Source of the DNA: Hirundichthys speculiger
Taxonomy: Eukaryota > Chordata > Actinopteri > Beloniformes > Exocoetidae
Length of the DNA: 64,000 bases
Assembly (NCBI GenBank): GCA_018398805.1
Contig: JAGFBZ010001901.1
Coordinates: forward strand, 16,208 to 80,207
Direction of reading: 5' to 3'
The position numbers and the translations under genes are program-made. The notes beneath the pieces were generated by a model, which made no database searches, was not told the origin of the DNA, and worked only from the letters and a program-made list of their open reading frames with translations. Of the stretch, positions 1 through 10,158 are shown piece by piece (positions within the stretch are counted from its first letter, which is position 1; each line of letters begins with the position of its first letter).

Positions 1-52
1 TTTGTGAAACCTTTCTCTGATTTGTGAAACTTCAATAAAGGGCATTTCAGCA

Positions 53-252
<200 letters not shown>

Positions 253-292
253 TGTGTGCTAGGTAAAATATCCCGGATTTTGGACTACGCAA

Positions 293-335
<43 letters not shown>

Positions 336-750
336 TGCGAGCGCGAGCATGAAGACAAGATACTACATCCCGCATCATGCTCGTACTTCAGTTACATTGC
401 GCAGGCACAGGAGGGGGGGGGGCTACGCTTGCATGCATTCAAACGAGAGCTCTGTTCAGTGTTCCGGGCGACTGGTTGTAAGAGAGCGCGCCGATTGGTT
501 TTGTCAGCAAAATAAACCAACAAGCAGCAAGTACATATAATGAGAGTCTGAAAAAGTCCCTGGAAAAATAAAGCATGAACTGCCTGTACTGTATTGTTTT
601 GTTAGAAATTACCGGTAGTTAATAAAAAGCTGGTGAAAAGTTGTATGTGTGCATGTATGGGCCGACCGGGGGGGGGGGCTAACGGCGGTTGGTTCGGTTG
701 GCTCCCTGAAATGACCTTTTGGAACTTGGGATGTCTGCCCTTGCACGTGT

Positions 751-1010
751 TAAAGTGAACTATCTGCGGCAGATTTTAGCAGAAACTAAACTGCTGACAG
801 CTGATAAACACTAATCAAAGTTTAGAAACTGTTTACATTACCTGCAGATAGATGTTTACACGAAGAAATTCCTCTGCGCTGCAACAAGCTGGAAAGCGGA
901 AGTAGTTCCCGATAAATAACTGTAACACCGTTAAAACCACAGCGGATAACTGGACCATTTAATCAGTTATTTATCGACTAACTTTGTGTGTAAACCCGCC
1001 TTAATGGATG
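751..1010 (-). promoter_or_regulatory. Copy of the NLR upstream block with a putative 5' UTR exon
   Basis: This block recurs at 27895-28200, 28676-28880, 32110-32330 and, diverged, at 53830-54010 just upstream of gene 2. On the minus strand each copy has a splice-donor-like border, here GCAG|GTAATG after position 842. Position and strand suggest a non-coding first exon and promoter of an NLR gene lying left of the window. The promoter role is inference. Confidence 0.45.
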
Positions 1011-1315
1011 TTGGTTTGCCTGGCAAATAAAACCTAATTTATCTGATGACGGTGGCGGTTCTAACCTCCATGCTTCCACCCTTAAAAAATGAAGCTGACT
1101 AAAACGTCAGGTCGGCTGCCTCACCTACGCATTGTAATAGGCTGACTGGTATGGCAAGCCGTTTTAACATAAAATAGTTAAGTTTGACTATCCGGAATTA
1201 GCGTTATAGATATCAATAATTTAATTTTGACTACTTGTAATTATATTATGACTAGTAGGAATGTTCATTAAAGATATCTGTAACTTTATTCTGTCTAGTC
1301 AAAAGTCCTGCCTTT

Positions 1316-1410
1316 AGAGAGAGCTGGGATAGACTCCAGCAGGTCCCTGTCACCATTTAAAAAAAGAGAACTAAACGGGTGTGGATAATGGATGGATGGA
1401 TAGATTAGGC
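1316..1410 (+). repeat. SINE tail fragment ending in GGAT repeats
   Basis: The segment has the GAGCTGGGATAGACTCCAGC motif followed by ATGGATGGATGGATAG. This is the common fish SINE 3' end, also present at 28483-28556 and, on the other strand, at 28954-29192. Confidence 0.7.
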
Positions 1411-1469
1411 TATATCCACAAAAAATTCATGATTTTAATGATTTTTTGACAATGTTCCCCATATGTATG

Positions 1470-1470
<1 letters not shown>

Positions 1471-1550
<80 letters not shown>
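1471..1550. repeat. (TA)n then (TG)n microsatellite
   Basis: About 66 bases of TA are followed by a short TG run. ORFs rich in alternating Tyr-Ile across it are artefacts. Confidence 0.95.
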
Positions 1551-1552
<2 letters not shown>

Positions 1553-1771
1553 GTATGATAACGGCTGTTATGTATATTCAATTCAATTTTCAATTCAATT
1601 TTATTTATATAGCGTCTGTTACAATGACAATTTTCTCTAGGCGCTTTACAGAGACCCAGAGCATGACCCCCAAGCAAATATCATCAACTAAGATTATATA
1701 GTTAAATCCAATCAATGATAATGGCAGGTAAAAAACTCCCACGTAGGGAGAAAAAAAAACCTTCGATAGGG

Positions 1772-1774
<3 letters not shown>

Positions 1775-1838
<64 letters not shown>
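1775..1838. repeat. (TA)n microsatellite
   Basis: A second TA array close to the one at 1471. It is followed by a degenerate copy of the NLR upstream block (about 1850-2060), in which the donor-like border of the other copies is not preserved. Confidence 0.95.
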
Positions 1839-1842
<4 letters not shown>

Positions 1843-2696
1843 TTCCTGCTGACTTCAGTGACACCCGTTAGTCCGTTAATGTGTTAAAGGTGGGGTGAGT
1901 GATCTTCTTTTGCAGCACTTTTTACAATATTGCCTGAAAACCTTTTCACGTTTTACACGAAGAAACTCCTCTGCGCAACAAGGTGATGAGTCAGCAGTGG
2001 ATGCGGTGTTCCCGCCAAAGTCGAGTATGGCAAGCCGATTTACCATAAAATAGCTAGGGTGGATATGTATTGCAGATATCCATGATTCAATTCTTCCTCT
2101 CTCTGTAAAAATAACATTTCAGATATTCACAACATCATTCTTACTAGGACAAATAGCATCACTTTTCCCATTCATGTGTAATGGAAATCTGTTGCAACAT
2201 AACAAATATGGCAAGCCCTTTTAACATAAAATAGTTAAGTTTGACTATCCGGAATTAGCATTATAAATATCGAAAATTAAATTTTAACTTGTCGTAATTG
2301 TATTATGACTAGTATGAATAATCATTAAAGATATCTGTAACGTCATTCTGCCTAGTCAAAAGTACATTTAGAGATATCTGTAATTCATTTTTGTCTAGTC
2401 TTAACTGAATTAGTTATCCGAAATGACGTCACTTAACCACACACTTGACTTGTCACACATCCTAAATAACAATTACAGATATCTGTAATTCGGTTTTGAC
2501 TAGTCAGAATGAGCGTTAAAGATATCTCAAATGTAATTATGACTAGTCAGATTTGTTGTGTAAGTCATTGCTCGTGCAAGGCATCCAATTCGTTGCTTAT
2601 CATTGGAAAGCTTTCTATTGGCTATTGGCTCAGTCAACCAAACCATTGAACAGTGTTAGCAGAGGAAATCTACAAGAACAGGAAAAAGCAGAAGAA

Positions 2697-3332
2697 ATGG
2701 CGGGTGCTGTTGTCGATAGGTTAGTCCAAAAGTGTCACGAAATCAAACGAGTTTATCGCCAAGGAATTTGTGGCCAACGAGAGCTTCTTTCACTTGAGAA
2801 CTGTAAAAGAAATGCACAGTGTATTGAACATTTTTGCCTCCCAACACATTTGAGGACCTGCGACAAAGTCTGGATGGTGTTAGTATCTCTGGAAGAACCG
2901 ATTCAGGGGAACATGGAGGGTTTTCAGTTCCTCGAATTCATTCAGGTGAGATTATTAAGTTTTGTACAACATAACGCAACGTTTATTATTAATAATCAGA
3001 CAGTAAAAGAAAGATGTTGGCTCAGATAAACCCAGCAGCTACTGCCAGGAGATGGAAGCATCCATTAAAACAACAGAACACCCACTCAAATCTGGACAGA
3101 AGGCATGATCTCAAATATGGAAACGGACAGAGCAGCGATTCCCTACAGACCAGAACATCTGGACGAAGTTCTGGCACAACATGGATCTGAGTCTTTCCCC
3201 ACTATCGATGGTGATGATCTCCCAGCTGTAATTGTAGAACAATGTCAAATCAATCTCAGTCAGCAGCTACAGGAGTCAATCTCTCATGCCATTGATGACA
3301 TTTATAAATTGGAGAGGAAGTATCTGACATGA
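2697..3332 (+). other. Unrecognised protein-coding-like segment, possibly a two-exon gene remnant
   Basis: An open frame begins at ATG 2697 and runs 83 codons to a consensus donor (CATTCAG|GTGAGA after 2945). A second frame at 3105-3332 ends KLERKYLT-stop. Both show protein-like composition and are not low complexity. I found no acceptor that joins them in phase; the frame of the second piece has a TAA at 3066. It may be a decayed gene, or a splice form I cannot resolve. The 3' portion recurs, shortened, at 32705-32780, while the first exon is absent from that duplicate. I do not recognise the family. Confidence 0.35.
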
Positions 3333-3481
3333 TGTGCAGACAAGTACTTACAAATACTTTTGGCAATATAGTGTGTATGTCAGCAGTGAGTTGAACAAAC
3401 TTAAAAGTCAAGGCTGAAACAAGTCATTTATTTGTTCAGTTCAACAACGAGGAGAAGAAGATCTCTGCTGGAGCCCGACGG

Positions 3482-3721
3482 TCAGTCCGCCTGCAGCTGT
3501 GGGGGATAGTTGAGCTGCAGTCCAGCAGGTCTACTACCATTGATTGTGGGTGCCAGTAGCCTCACACCTGGAAGGGTCCTGAAATGATCCACCGTGGCTC
3601 CCAGATCCTTTGGCCGAGCCACGCTGGAGCAGCTGTGGAGCTGCTGGCAGAAGTCAGCTGCAGGACCTCCTGCTTCAAATGTTGTTTCAATGGTGAAATC
3701 AGAAATGACTGCTGCATTCAT
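3482..3721 (-). CDS. Putative terminal exon of an unrecognised minus-strand gene
   Basis: An 80-codon open frame ends at 3482 and contains no simple repeats. About 40-50 nt beyond the stop, the minus strand has AATAAA within GAACAAATAAATGACTTG, a plausible poly(A) signal. The frame and AATAAA are both kept in the duplicate at 32937-33170, with several amino-acid changes (for example Ala to Val and His to Tyr) and no stops. No upstream exon was identified. It could be a gene fragment carried along by the NLR duplication. Confidence 0.35.
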   Translation of the reverse strand: MNAAVISDFTIETTFEAGGPAADFCQQLHSCSSVARPKDLGATVDHFRTLPGVRLLAPTINGSRPAGLQLNYPPQLQAD

Positions 3722-3993
3722 GCTAACGCTTGATTAGCAGAAGATCCGTGCAGTAATGAAGGCTCTACGGGATCAGCCCCACCCCACTGGGTCTCTCCCT
3801 CTGGCCTCCTTGGTCTCGGATAAATGACCTCAATTCATATCACCTTGTCTTGTAATAGAAAACACGAAAAAACATTTGGATCCTAGAATATTTGTATCTC
3901 ACATCTTTGCAGGACTAAAAGAAGAAGATGTTCATAAGGGAACATTGATAACAGTTTCATGACTGGCTATATTCTACATGTTAATATGAAAAT

Positions 3994-5067
3994 TAGAGCT
4001 GGGCAACGATTAAAATTTTTAATTGCGATTAATCGCATTATTTCTCTGATTAATCACGATTAATCGCATTGTATACGCAAAATCAAATAATGAATTCAAA
4101 AGTAGTGTAAAGGTCACTTAGTGCCATAACATTTGCTGTTCAAACACTTTTAACATCAGCACTTGTCAGTAACACATATTTAGTATAAATCTCATCTAAA
4201 AAAAAATATAAAACAAAATAAAGCTTATTGCCACTGCCAGGGCATTAATGTCATCCTGTTCTTTTTATAAAAAAATGTTAAAAAAAGTCAACAAACAAAA
4301 TCCAACAAAATGATTGTGGCTCAGCACAATCATAACAGCAGCATAACAGCAGAAACGTTTAACGGGGAGTTTAACTTGTCAGTGGTTACAAATAACCTTG
4401 TTTCTGTCAAATCCTCCGTCTGGGAGAACTTTAAAATGAAAATGTCCATGTGAAAGTTCAGTAACTTTACAATCCTTGTATCATTCATTCTTTCCATTTT
4501 CAATTGTCAATCAAAAATTAAAACGTTTTTGTTTTGATCTAACACAAAAAAACAAACAAAAAAAAAACTTTTTCATAAATATTTATTTCAATTTTAGACT
4601 TGGATCAAAAATACGAAATGAAAAAATGGACCACAGAACTGAATTTATTTTTATAATTGAGAACTGGACTTTCTGTTGTCATTACACATCTGTCCCACTA
4701 GATGGAGCTGCACTGAAGTAACCAGCTAGAGAACAGCAGGACAGTGAACACATGGAGCAGATCTGATGTAACATGAAGGAATGACGCGACATTTTTGTTG
4801 CAGTCCAGATTTTTTTTTTTTTCACTCAGATTGTTAATATTGCTAGCTGAGTTGCTTCCTGAACTGTAAAGTACACAGATTTTTACCGTCTTCCATGTCC
4901 GTTTTTAGCTTACCTGCCAATTCTTTTCCAGTTCCGCAGCAGCCAGTAACAGACTTTTCAAAACAAAAGCATGTGAGCAACATGCGTTAACGCGCAATAA
5001 AATAAATGTCGGCGTTAATAAATTAATGCGTTTTAGCGATAATAACGCGTTAACTTGCCCATCCCTA
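3994..5067. mobile_element. hAT-type MITE (AT-rich, octamer-repeat ends)
   Basis: Imperfect inverted ends TAGAGCTGGGCAA and TTGCCCATCCCTA enclose about 1.07 kb of AT-rich sequence with no transposase frame. Flanking octamers ATGAAAAT and ATTAAAAC agree at 6 of 8 positions, consistent with an old hAT target duplication. A near-identical copy sits at the equivalent site 33440-34511, so it predates the gene duplication. A truncated third copy lies at 30630-31541. Confidence 0.75.
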
Positions 5068-5159
5068 ATTAAAACATTTTTCTGTGAGAAACACAGATAT
5101 TTACAGGCTGAACTATGTGTTCAACGGTGAGTTTCTCTGACAGGAGGAGACTCTTCACT

Positions 5160-5698
5160 CTAAACTGAACACAGAGACACTGAGGAATCAGGCCAGACTC
5201 TAAATCCAGGATACAGAGCTTCAGTGAATGTGGTGTTGAAGGTGTGGAGGTGGATCAGTCCGTCAGAGACGACTTTATAGAAGGACAGAGTTCCAGCAGG
5301 ACAGTCCACATACACTGCTACTCTGTTGGAGACTGAGGAAGAGGAGGAGGAGGAGGAGGATGTTCGTCTGTTATTATGCCAGACAAAGTACTTACTAAGA
5401 TTAGAACAATTCAGACTCCAGGACTGATTGTTTTCTCCAAACGCACAGTCAGTGAGGTCTCCTTTCCTTCTGATGCCTCTGTAACTCACTGACACATCAA
5501 CTCTTCCACAGCACTCCACCTCCCAGTAACAGCGACCAGTCAGACCATCTCTGCACAGCAGCTGCGGCCGCTCATCAAATCTGTCTGGATGATCTGGATA
5601 CAGCTGATCCTCCTCCACATGTGCCATGCTCCTGTTGTCCTCAGACAGCTGGATGTTGTTGTTTACTGTGTTTGTGTCAATGGTGAGGTCACAGGAAT
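5160..5698 (-). CDS. Gene 1 exon: B30.2 (PRY-SPRY) domain and stop
   Basis: The exon opens after the acceptor CTCCTTCAG and ends in TAG at 5160. It encodes a complete PRY-SPRY of about 180 residues. Recognisable pieces are the PRY start [12 protein letters not shown], the core [19 protein letters not shown], and the end [18 protein letters not shown]30.2 domains in fish NLRs are presumed ligand or partner binding surfaces. A Ser run coded by AGC/TCC-type repeats (GAG/GGA on the plus strand, about 5328-5362) is 5 codons shorter than in gene 2. Confidence 0.92.
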
Positions 5699-5792
5699 CT
5701 GAAGGAGAGAACAAACAACCAGCTGCAATTATTATTGATCTGTCATCTGTTCATTGATGGACTCATGAATGAGTGACGGCTGAATCACTTAC

Positions 5793-5839
5793 ACTTCCTC
5801 AGACCTGGTCTCAGCCATCGTTCTCCAGCAGGCTCCACC
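5793..5839 (-). CDS. Gene 1 exon: 47-nt LRR-to-B30.2 linker
   Basis: This small exon encodes [15 protein letters not shown], the conserved linker of fish NLR-B30.2 proteins. It joins in phase to the B30.2 exon (AAG T|AT TCC) and is preceded by TTCTTTCAG and followed by GTAAGT. Confidence 0.92.
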
Positions 5840-5966
5840 CTGAAAGAAGGAGGGGGGGGGGTGAGACCAGTACAGTCTCTTTCAGCAGGTAAACATGGAC
5901 ATTACACCCAGACACTGATGCAGGAACAGTCCAACACTTGGAAAGATGCTCTTGAATGCAGCAGGC

Positions 5967-6635
5967 ATCACTCATGAAATCTGAGTAGATTTACACATAA
6001 ATCACCTCCTTACTAAAAAACCTACTCCTGATTCACAAACATCTTGTGAAGCTCATTCTTGTTCTTAAGAACATGTGTACATTAGTGAACTAAAACTGAG
6101 GGCAGGCTGGGAATGTTCTCCTGCAGCTCAAAGATTAGCATAAATCCTGTTCAGGGACCAATCATATAAGGTGTAAAGATGCACACTCCTAAACTCGTAA
6201 CCTCATTAATCTTATGAGGAGGCAGCGCTGGCAAGTGCTCCACGTCTGGTGAGACCTGAGGTTGGAGAAAAATAGCTGCAAAACTGGACCACGGTGCTTC
6301 TGTTCCCTCTGGGACCAGAACTAAATGCAGACATTTATGCCTATTGATTAGGAGAAATATGTTATATTTTACTTTGTTCTCATGTTTAAAAGATGTGTTT
6401 AATAGGCATCAGCATATTGTCCATATGAGAAATCAAGCCTGTAAAGTCTGAGAACAACAGCAGTATTTATGTGCACTCCTCATTTTCACAAGTTCTACAC
6501 GTGGTCAGAAGAAGGAGATTTCATTCGTATCTACAAAAATGTTCTATCGACCAACATTTTCATGAGTTCTGAAATCTCATTCTGTTCAGTTTATGTATAA
6601 ACCTGTTCTGCTCACATTTCATGAATGAGGTCCAC
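5967..6635. mobile_element. Degenerate MITE in the LRR/B30.2 intron
   Basis: Ends resemble CACTCATGAAATC and TTTCATGAATGAGG. These relate to the better preserved element at 48003-48792 that starts GGGCCTCATTCATGAAA. The right half is also present in gene 2 (to about 38876), where an L2 LINE interrupts it. A Harbinger-like origin is an inference from end sequence alone. Confidence 0.45.
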
Positions 6636-6693
6636 TGTCTGCAGCTCTTCCTCCTCCATCAGACACAGTGTGTCTGCAGCAGCTGTTTCCTAC

Positions 6694-6867
6694 CTGAGAG
6701 TCTCCAGTTTCCAGTTTGGATCCTCCAGTCCAGCTGACAGATGCTTCACTGCTGACTCTCCTGGATGGTTGTAGCTCAGGTCCAGCTCTCTCAGATGGGA
6801 GGGGTTGGAGCTCAGAGCTGAGACCAGAGAAGTACAGCCTTCCTCTGTGATCAGACAACCTGACAGC
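6694..6867 (-). CDS. Gene 1 exon: LRR exon 3 (174 nt)
   Basis: One ribonuclease-inhibitor-type LRR pair in a 58-codon phase-2 exon. It reads [18 protein letters not shown] and later [19 protein letters not shown]. Acceptor CTGCAG and donor GTAGGA are present. The length equals the other LRR exons of both genes. Confidence 0.93.
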
Positions 6868-7078
6868 CTGCAGACACACATGACAGATACTCAGAGAACT
6901 GCTCTGAAGCTGACTGAGTTCTCATGTTGACCTGATGGTGGCACTAAAAGAGAAGTCAGAGGATCAAAAATGGACATTTGCTTAAGGACAACATGAAGTA
7001 ACATGAAGTCTGAAGTAAACTGGTAGACTGACAGTGCTGTGGCTTGGTTAGTGAAGTTCCCCAACATGTTTCTCCAGG

Positions 7079-7205
7079 TACTCTGGTTTGTTTCCAGAGT
7101 CCAAAAACATGTGTGTTGGTCTAGTTAGCGATTCTAGATGGCCGATAGAAGTGTGTGTGTGGTTATTTGTCTATAAGCAACCCTGTGACGGACTGGTGAC
7201 CTCTC
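7079..7205. repeat. SINE-derived fragment in an LRR intron
   Basis: Contains GACTGGTGACCTCTCCAGCGTGTACCCCTG-type sequence, related to the SINE body at 28954-29192 (GGTGACCTGTCCAGGTGTAC on its minus strand). The same fragment is in gene 2 at about 39325-39475, so it was inserted before duplication. Confidence 0.6.
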
Positions 7206-7267
7206 CAGCGTGTACCCCTGACTGATAGATAATAGAAGGGTGGTTTAACAGTTTCATGAATCCTGAC

Positions 7268-7441
7268 CTGAGAGTTTCCAGTTGACAGTGTGAACTCTCC
7301 AGTCCAACTGACAACAGCTGGGCTCCTGAATCCTGCAGGTCGTTGTTACTCAGGTCCAGTTCTCTCAAACTGGAGGACTGACAGCTGAGGAGTGAGGACA
7401 GAGCTTCACAGCTTCTCCCTGAGAGGCTGCAGATATTTAGT
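7268..7441 (-). CDS. Gene 1 exon: LRR exon 2 (174 nt)
   Basis: Encodes [18 protein letters not shown] and [19 protein letters not shown]. It is flanked by the acceptor TTACTTTCAG and the donor GTCAGG and is in phase with its neighbours. Confidence 0.93.
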
Positions 7442-7548
7442 CTGAAAGTAAAACATAGACCAAGAATACAACATTTGTGAAACTGATAAGCTGCTTCAGA
7501 AAAACCTTATTTAAATGTAATCTAGTGAACAATGTGATGATTACTAAC

Positions 7549-7722
7549 TTCAGAGTTTCCAGTTTACATTGAGAACTCTCCAGTCCAACAGACAGAAGCT
7601 TCACTCCTGAATCCTGCAGGTGGTTGTTACTCAGGTCCAGTTCTCTCAGCTTGGAGGACTGAGAGCTGAGAACTGAAGACAGAGCTTCACAGCTTCTCTC
7701 TGAGACGTTACAGCCACTCAGG
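7549..7722 (-). CDS. Gene 1 exon: LRR exon 1 (174 nt)
   Basis: Encodes [18 protein letters not shown] and [19 protein letters not shown]. The acceptor is CTTATTTAG and the donor GTTAGT. Its first base completes the codon left open by the NACHT exon (CT|C). Confidence 0.93.
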
Positions 7723-7925
7723 CTAAATAAGAAACATAAACAAATACAAGTGGTATCATTAAATAAGTAGTTTGACAAAAAGGAACGCGTTGATGCACTA
7801 TAGTCAGCCTCAGGGATCGCTGGATTTCTTTTTTTAAATCATCACTTCCCTGACACTGTTACTGCAAACCTCCTCCACTAAATTAAAATAGAAGTTGATT
7901 GAATTTTTCTTTCACGGTCTCAACA

Positions 7926-8065
7926 AACTCCTGCCATAGATGGTTTTTACCTCAGCTACAGCCAAGGATGCAGTCCACTTGGTCTGCCAGTATCTGTCAG
8001 GAGTCTCCAGAGTCTCATGAGCCAACCAAGCCTGAGAGGACATCAGCTTGCAGCTACCTTCAGTA
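7926..8065 (-). mobile_element. RTE-type LINE fragment
   Basis: A minus-strand frame reads AWLAHETLETPDRYWQTKW and then VAEVKTIYGRSLL. It matches the pre-RT region of the RTE-like element at 44420-44540 ([19 protein letters not shown]) and is short and degraded. Confidence 0.65.
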
Positions 8066-8439
8066 TCCTGGACTGCCACTATAGCAGACACCAATGACCT
8101 TAAAGCCACAGCTCTGGTCAGCAAAGGAGACCTAAATATCAAACTCAATGGTTAACACCTTCCTCTGGATGTAGCTAAGGGTCTGTTGAAGGTGGGATCT
8201 TTCTGATGTTCCCAGTAAACCCTCACAATACAACTGGGTCAATTGAATCTGCCCAGCACCCTCCCCACCATCTGATCCAACTCACCACCAGGTGGTGATC
8301 AGATGACTGCTCAGTTCCCCTCTTCACGTGAAAGTTTAAAACAGTAAGACTGCATGAATATGAAGTTAATCATTGACCTGAAGTGTTCCATGAATTTATG
8401 GAAACACTTATGTTCAATCATGGTGTTTGTTTGAATTGA

Positions 8440-9180
8440 CCTGTAATTCGGCCATTTGGATTTATTCCCACCGAGATGAAACCAGCAGAAACTGAAGGCA
8501 GACGGAATCTCAAGTCAGCCTGACCCAAACAATCTTCTCTTATCTGAATCTGGCTCCCCTGAAACGAAGCTTGCCTCTTCAAGGCCTGGCTCTATCTAAT
8601 CTCTCCTGGATATTAGGACTTCTTGACGCTCCTTCCCCCGACCCCTCCTCTTTCCAAACAACACCTGTGGCTCCAGACTAGGGGTCACTGGCTTACGCAC
8701 ACATATGCACATGCACACACACACACTTGCTGCCCCCTGCCCGACCTCCTCCGCTGACCCTGGCTGTTTCCACCCCCCCATGCTAGACGGACTGATACAC
8801 TGCGCGCCGGGATCTGGCAGCATGCGCACGGACTGTTTGGCTGGACACCCCCCTCCCCCCACCTCTGTTAGTTTTAAGTTTGTCTATGCTTATTTTTTGT
8901 GCTGAGGTTTTTTTTTGCTAATCTCAACGTGCCCCTCAAGGACACATTGTGGGAGTAACTTTTTTTATACCCTCTCCCCCCTTTCCACATGTGGTCTCAT
9001 TTTCCTCTGATAAGAAGGTGCGCCGCTATGTGGCAGCAGCCCCCAGACACCATCGACCCATGTCTGAATATGTTTGTTTGTTTCTGTATGTTTTTCTTGG
9101 ACTAAGGCCTGGAAATGTAATTTCACTGTGTTGGGACGCTGGCTCAGTGACAAATAAAGGCATTCTGTATTCTGTATTAT
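8440..9180 (+). mobile_element. Probable retroelement 3' end with ATTCTGT tail
   Basis: The non-coding sequence ends in GACAAATAAAGGCATTCTGTATTCTGTATTAT, a repeated-octamer tail after AATAAA typical of fish non-LTR 3' ends. No conserved protein frame was found, so the family is not assigned. The adjoining 8170-8440 shows nothing I recognise. Confidence 0.45.
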
Positions 9181-9239
9181 GAACTAGTCGTGGTTATCAC
9201 AGAAATTCAGTAACAAGAAAATGCTTACATTAAAATAGA

Positions 9240-10080
9240 CGAAGCAGTTTCTCCCAATTGCGCTTCTCTGAGTATCATGGTTATCAACCACTTGAGCATT
9301 CAAGTTCCACAGCAGAGCATCGAAGACTCAAGGAGCACCTTCTACTTACCCACTAAGGGCTACAAGAAGGCCGAGTACTCTGAACAACCACTGGTCCATT
9401 AGTGCACACAGCAGTCAGAGCCTGCAACCTAAAGAAGCATGGCATCTATGCTCTCAGCTACAAGCCTCTTGGCTCTCTGAGCCAAGAGGCTTGTAGCTTA
9501 TTTGTAGCTTAATTTTAGCCCAATGATTTAGAGGAACAAAGCAGGTTCCTGCTGGTCAAGGAAACAGTGGATCAGTTCTTTATGGACATAATTTTTAGGC
9601 ACAGCCAAGAGGCAGAGGGTTTGGTGGCCTAAGGGTTCCATCTTTGCTTTTTATGGGTGGTATGGTCCAATTGATGTCATCAAAGCATGATCTTCAGCGC
9701 TCACTGGAGCTGTTGAAGCCAAGTATGAAGCAGTGAGGATGAGAATCAGTATCCCTAAAACTAAGACCGTAGTTCTGTTCTCAGTTGACAAAGGATGAAA
9801 TACCCACTCCAGGTTCAAGGCAAGGTGTTGCCTCAAGTGGAGGAATTTAAGTATCACAGGGATTCATGAGTGATAAAAAAATGGAACAGGGGATTGACTA
9901 GTGGATCAGTGCGTCATATGCAGTGGAGTGAAGTCTGTACAGGTCTGTGGCGGTAAAAAGAGAGCTGAGCTAAAAGGCAAGACTCTCAGTTAACTAGTTA
10001 ATCTCTGTTCATTTCCTTCATCTCTGATCATCAACTGTGGGTGACTACCCAACAGTTTAACTTCCACTAACCTTCCAGGT
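9240..10080 (+). mobile_element. RTE-type LINE 3' fragment (intron, gene 1)
   Basis: Broken frames resemble the C-terminal part of fish RTE reverse transcriptases, around QVQGKVLPQVEEFKYH and then KMEQGID with stops and frame slips. The same insertion, differently decayed, lies at 40050-40960 of gene 2 next to its NACHT exon, so it predates the duplication. Confidence 0.6.
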
Positions 10081-10158
10081 AAGTGGAAGTTAATGAATGG
10101 AAAGAATTTTTTATTTTTTTTTAAAATTTAGTGGATTTGAAAATAAATGTGTACTTAC

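Noticed and set aside
1435..1701. Overlapping ORFs with long Tyr-Ile alternation
   Set aside because: They are translations of the (TA)n array at 1471 and have no start context or domain; the same holds for ORFs over 28920-29330 and 31520-31850.
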